Assembly (NCBI GenBank): GCA_024683935.1
Contig: JAIKXV010000042.1
Span: forward strand, 1 to 8,100
Direction: 5' to 3'
Length of the DNA stretch: 8,100 bases
Source: Lachnospiraceae bacterium
GTDB lineage: Bacteria; Bacillota_A; Clostridia; Lachnospirales; Lachnospiraceae
The first letter of the stretch is position 1. Each line of letters opens with the position of its first letter. The notes below the pieces were generated by a model that worked only from the letters and a program-made list of their open reading frames with translations, was not told the DNA's origin and ran no database searches. Both the position numbers and the translations under genes were made by a program. Positions 5,495 through 8,100 of the stretch are shown here, one piece after another.

Positions 5495-7177
5495 TTATCC
5501 TTTGAAAAAGCTGATCGCACCCTTAAGTTCATCAGCTGAAGTATTCATATCTCCCATACTTGTTGAAACATCACTTACGTTACCCGCAACAAGCTGTGCC
5601 GATGCGGTAACCTCCTCGTTTGTCGCGCTCGTTTCCTCGGATACGGCTGAAAGATCGGAAACGGCAGATATGACCGTTGTCTTGATCTCACCAAGTCTCG
5701 CGGTGATAGTATCAACTGTGTGTATATTATTTACTGACGAATTGATCTCATCGTTAAGAGTATTGAACTGACCTTTTGCCTTGTCAAGGAGTTCCTGTTC
5801 CTCCTCTATGATAGCCATGACGTTTTCAGCCTGATCAACACAGGCCCGGGAAAGCCTGCTGATCTCCTCCACGATGGCTTTGATCTCGTTCGCCGAAGCC
5901 CCTGACTGCTCGGCAAGAGTTTTAATGTTATCAGCCACAACGGAAAATCCTCTGCCGGACTCCCCCGCCCTTGCGGCTTCTATGGAAGCATTGAGGGCAA
6001 GAAGGTTTGTCTGCTCCGCAATTTCAGTGATAAGACTTACCATCTCCGCTATTTTTACAACGGACTCATTTGTATCCCTGATGTCCCCGGAAATCTTCTG
6101 AACGGCGGAAACAGACTTCCCGGAGCTCTCTATTATGTTGTTTATACATTCAAGGGCATCCCTGTTTGCACTTTCCATATTTCCGGATGATGCCATGAGG
6201 GTTCCCACGGTATTCCTGGCCTCTTCAACGATATTGCCCATATCGATGATATTATTATTGATATCCTGCACAGACTGTGCCATTTGCTCCGTTGTATCTG
6301 CAAGCCCGTTCATGGCGTTTGATATCTGCGATGTGGATGAAGACGATTCATTTGCCAGATCGGTCGTTGTTCCTATGATCCCATACAGTTCGTCCATGGA
6401 TCCGGCTATTCTTTTTACAATATCGCTGAGAGCTTCCGAAAGGCTGTTTGTACTCTCGATCAGTATTGAGGTCTCTTTGATGGGAGATGAAGCATCAGAC
6501 TCTACATTTACGTCTCCGTCTGACAATCTTTGTATGTTTTCCGCTGTTGACCTGATGGGATCCGCGATATACGCCGCGACAACAAGGGCCAGGGCACCAA
6601 AGATAATGATAAGTATCACGCTTATTATAAGAATGATCAATGTTATATCTCTTTCGGCTTTCCGTATCTGCCCGGCCGGTTTTCCCGCAAATGCCATTCC
6701 AACAACACTGCCGTCAGCACCCACCAGAGGAAGATAATAAACATAATAATCCTCTCCGCCTATAACAACGCTTTTTGACGAATAATCCTTTCCGGCCTTC
6801 ACCTCTGCCCAAACCTCCGCAGAGCTTTCCGTTCCTTCGTTTCTGGATCCGTCTTCATTTCTGAGGGAAGTCATAAAACGGATGTTATCTTTGAACAGAG
6901 TAAGGTTTATGCCTGTCTTATCAAGTATCCGGTCAATATACTCTTCCGGATTATATTCCACAAAACCGTCCGTAAGCCCATTATCATTCAGAAGATCATA
7001 TTCATAGTAGCTCTCCAGACCCTGTGCGGCCACAAGAAGTTCCTCAAGCGTGTTCTCCTCCAGCTTGTCCGATATGGTTCTTACGGATGCCACGGCCAGT
7101 CCGATGATCGCAACTATCATGGGAACAACGGCCATGACAGTAAGCATGAATCTCAGCGATATTTTCCTGTTTTTCAT
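5495..7177 (-). CDS. Methyl-accepting chemotaxis protein with Cache-like extracellular sensor
   Basis: A 560-residue protein from ATG 7177 with GGAGG (7188-7184) 6 nt upstream, ending at TAA 5497-5495. Order: a short positively charged N-terminus; TM1 (about 9-31); an extracellular sensor (about 35-175) that resembles the single-Cache family ([17 protein letters not shown], then [21 protein letters not shown]); TM2 (about 178-204); HAMP (about 205-258); and a long coiled-coil signalling domain. The conserved hairpin tip is [19 protein letters not shown] (388-406) followed by [18 protein letters not shown]. Family knowledge: the tip binds CheA and CheW and the receptor biases flagellar rotation through CheY. 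There is no C-terminal NWETF-type pentapeptide; the protein ends FFKG. The ligand cannot be told from sequence. No che genes are in the window, so this is probably an orphan receptor acting on a pathway encoded elsewhere. A terminator lies downstream and a LysR gene diverges upstream. Confidence 0.95.
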   Translation of the reverse strand: MKNRKISLRFMLTVMAVVPMIVAIIGLAVASVRTISDKLEENTLEELLVAAQGLESYYEYDLLNDNGLTDGFVEYNPEEYIDRILDKTGINLTLFKDNIRFMTSLRNEDGSRNEGTESSAEVWAEVKAGKDYSSKSVVIGGEDYYVYYLPLVGADGSVVGMAFAGKPAGQIRKAERDITLIILIISVILIIIFGALALVVAAYIADPIRSTAENIQRLSDGDVNVESDASSPIKETSILIESTNSLSEALSDIVKRIAGSMDELYGIIGTTTDLANESSSSTSQISNAMNGLADTTEQMAQSVQDINNNIIDMGNIVEEARNTVGTLMASSGNMESANRDALECINNIIESSGKSVSAVQKISGDIRDTNESVVKIAEMVSLITEIAEQTNLLALNASIEAARAGESGRGFSVVADNIKTLAEQSGASANEIKAIVEEISRLSRACVDQAENVMAIIEEEQELLDKAKGQFNTLNDEINSSVNNIHTVDTITARLGEIKTTVISAVSDLSAVSEETSATNEEVTASAQLVAGNVSDVSTSMGDMNTSADELKGAISFFKG

Positions 7178-7220
7178 TGAAAACCTCCGTTTTACACCTC
7201 TTAAAACAGAAATGTACAGT

Positions 7221-7241
7221 CCGTTCTTGATTATGAAACGG
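7221..7241. promoter_or_regulatory. Second dyad in the divergent control region
   Basis: CCGTT (7221-7225) and AACGG (7237-7241) are inverted with an 11-bp centre, which again gives T-N11-A (T7225, A7237). The centre contains the -35 box of the LysR-type gene, and the dyad lies 44 bp upstream of the chemoreceptor ATG. Its sequence differs from the 7255-7269 dyad, so it may be a weaker site of the same regulator, a site for another protein, or chance. Confidence 0.3.
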
Positions 7242-7256
7242 AAATAAATGTATAAT
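7227..7256 (+). promoter_or_regulatory. Sigma-A-type promoter of the LysR-type gene
   Basis: TTGATT (7227-7232), an 18-bp spacer and a perfect TATAAT (7251-7256) on the + strand. The start would be near 7263, with a leader of about 60 nt. The -10 box overlaps the left half of a dyad (7255-7269), and the -35 box lies inside another dyad (7221-7241), which suggests autoregulation. Confidence 0.6.
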
Positions 7257-7269
7257 GATGTTCTATCAT
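7255..7269. promoter_or_regulatory. Candidate LysR-type operator (T-N11-A dyad)
   Basis: ATGAT-N5-ATCAT forms a perfect dyad that contains T-N11-A (T7256, A7268), the general LysR-type box. Further ATGAT copies lie at 7276-7280 and 7289-7293, so the four half-sites start about 10, 11 and 13 bp apart. The dyad overlaps the -10 and start of the LysR promoter, as expected for negative autoregulation. Binding is inferred from form and position only. Confidence 0.4.
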
Positions 7270-7321
7270 TAAGACATGATTTGCTTAAATGATATCAATA
7301 TCGCAGAACGAGGGTCATATA

Positions 7322-8100
7322 ATGTCAGTTTCTTATGATTACTACAGAGTATTCTACTATGTTGCCACCTATCGCAGCTTCAACAAGGCGGCAGCAGTAC
7401 TTTCGAACAGCCAGCCCAATATCTCCCGTTCCATCTCGATCCTTGAATCACAGCTGGGATGCAAGCTCTTTAACCGCTCTCATAAGGGAGTCACTCTGAC
7501 AGTTGCCGGTGAAGAACTCTTTATCCAGGTCGAAGCCGCCTTTAAGCACCTTTCTGCAGGCGAAGACCGGGTGCTTTCCATCGCCAAAAATGACGGCGGT
7601 ATACTTAAGATAGGTATCTCGGTTGATATAACACAGAGTATCACGAACCGGTATGTCATCCCTTCGATCATCGGGTTTCATAATGCCTGCCCGGATGTGA
7701 AGATCGAAATACTGCACGAAAGCACTCCGCTGCTTGCCGAATGGGTCGGCAGCAATCTTCTGGATACTGCATTTATCACGACACCCTTCGATGAAAACAC
7801 CCGTAAGCACAACTACCATAAAAAAGTACTGCACCGGTTCAACGACACTATCATCGCCGGACAGGCGTTTTCAAAGCTTAAAGGCCGTGTGATGACATTA
7901 GGGGAAATTGCGGAACATCCTTTGATCTGTACAAAGAAAGGCTCTGAAACCTATGCCTTCTACCAGCATTTATTTGCACAATCAGGACTGGAATTCAAAC
8001 CTACAGTAGAAACAGCAGATACAGGACAGGTTCTGGAGTATGCAGCCGAAAACCTCGGTATAGGAGTTATTCACCCCTATGATGCTGCAAAGGCTCTCCG
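7322..8100 (+). CDS. LysR-type transcriptional regulator (3' partial)
   Basis: An open frame from ATG 7322 to the window end gives 259 residues; family members usually have about 290-310, so roughly 40 are missing. GAGGG (7310-7314) sits 7 nt before the start. Residues 1-62 are the winged helix-turn-helix: YYRVFYYVATYRSFNKAAAVL, then SQPNISRSISILESQLG and KLFNRSHKGVTLTVAGEEL, the typical LysR layout. A linker helix follows (about 63-92). The effector-binding domain starts at GGILKIGISVDI (about 92), and ENLGIGVIHPYDAA (243-256) is in its second lobe. Family knowledge: these proteins bind DNA as tetramers, respond to a small ligand, and often control a divergent gene and themselves. Here the divergent gene is the chemoreceptor, 144 bp away. 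The ligand cannot be predicted. Confidence 0.93.
   Translation, partial: MSVSYDYYRVFYYVATYRSFNKAAAVLSNSQPNISRSISILESQLGCKLFNRSHKGVTLTVAGEELFIQVEAAFKHLSAGEDRVLSIAKNDGGILKIGISVDITQSITNRYVIPSIIGFHNACPDVKIEILHESTPLLAEWVGSNLLDTAFITTPFDENTRKHNYHKKVLHRFNDTIIAGQAFSKLKGRVMTLGEIAEHPLICTKKGSETYAFYQHLFAQSGLEFKPTVETADTGQVLEYAAENLGIGVIHPYDAAKAL

Noticed and set aside
6135..6737. A 200-codon plus-strand frame opposite the chemoreceptor gene
   Set aside because: It is the antisense of the HAMP and coiled-coil region; its Ser/Ile-rich composition is what antisense of such codons gives.
7249..7277. Minus-strand TATACA as the chemoreceptor -10 box
   Set aside because: No acceptable -35 hexamer at 16-18 bp; a flagellar sigma-28 pattern (TAAA-N15-GCCGATAA) was sought and only a partial TGCGATAT without TAAA was found.
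1..8100. CRISPR arrays, tRNA or rRNA genes, insertion sequences
   Set aside because: No regularly spaced repeats, no cloverleaf-like or rRNA-like segments and no transposase signature were seen.

Overview
The window looks like a chromosomal segment of a motile, Gram-positive Clostridia, most likely Lachnospiraceae-like. This rests on strong AGGAGG-type ribosome binding sites, sigma-A-type promoters of TTGAAA/TATAAT form, a YczE/YitT-family membrane protein, a TetM-like translation factor fused to a YacP-type NYN nuclease domain, and a cytoplasmic-tip chemoreceptor beside a PAS-GGDEF protein. The taxonomic guess is inference; there is no rRNA or tRNA in the window to anchor it.

Layout. (1) 1-1918, + strand: the 3' two thirds of an EF-G/TetM-like ribosomal GTPase (domains II to V; the G domain lies upstream of the window), followed by a charged linker and a C-terminal NYN/Rae1-like endoribonuclease domain. 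(2) 1934-2593, - strand: a six-helix YczE/YitT-type membrane protein with a visible internal duplication, convergent with gene 1. (3) 2820-3725, + strand: a secreted zinc N-acetylmuramoyl-L-alanine amidase (Amidase_3) with a TTG start and a good sigma-A promoter, divergent from gene 2. (4) 3733-3785: an imperfect hairpin repeat between, and partly inside, convergent genes 3 and 5. (5) 3768-5246, - strand: a soluble PAS-GGDEF diguanylate cyclase with an intact inhibitory site and its own promoter. (6) 5247-5494: a gap holding that promoter and the hairpin terminator of the next gene. (7) 5495-7177, - strand: a methyl-accepting chemotaxis protein with a Cache-like extracellular sensor. (8) 7178-7321: a divergent control region with dyad elements. 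(9) 7322-8100, + strand: a LysR-type regulator truncated by the window end.

How the parts may work together. The genes are mostly single transcription units in alternating orientation rather than one operon. The right half has a signalling theme: a LysR regulator divergent from a chemoreceptor, then a c-di-GMP-producing enzyme, so ligand sensing, motility and c-di-GMP may be linked. The most unusual object is gene 1. A protein shaped to enter the ribosomal A site is joined to a relative of Rae1, a nuclease that cuts mRNA in the A site. This suggests a dedicated ribosome-rescue or translation-coupled mRNA decay factor rather than tetracycline resistance.
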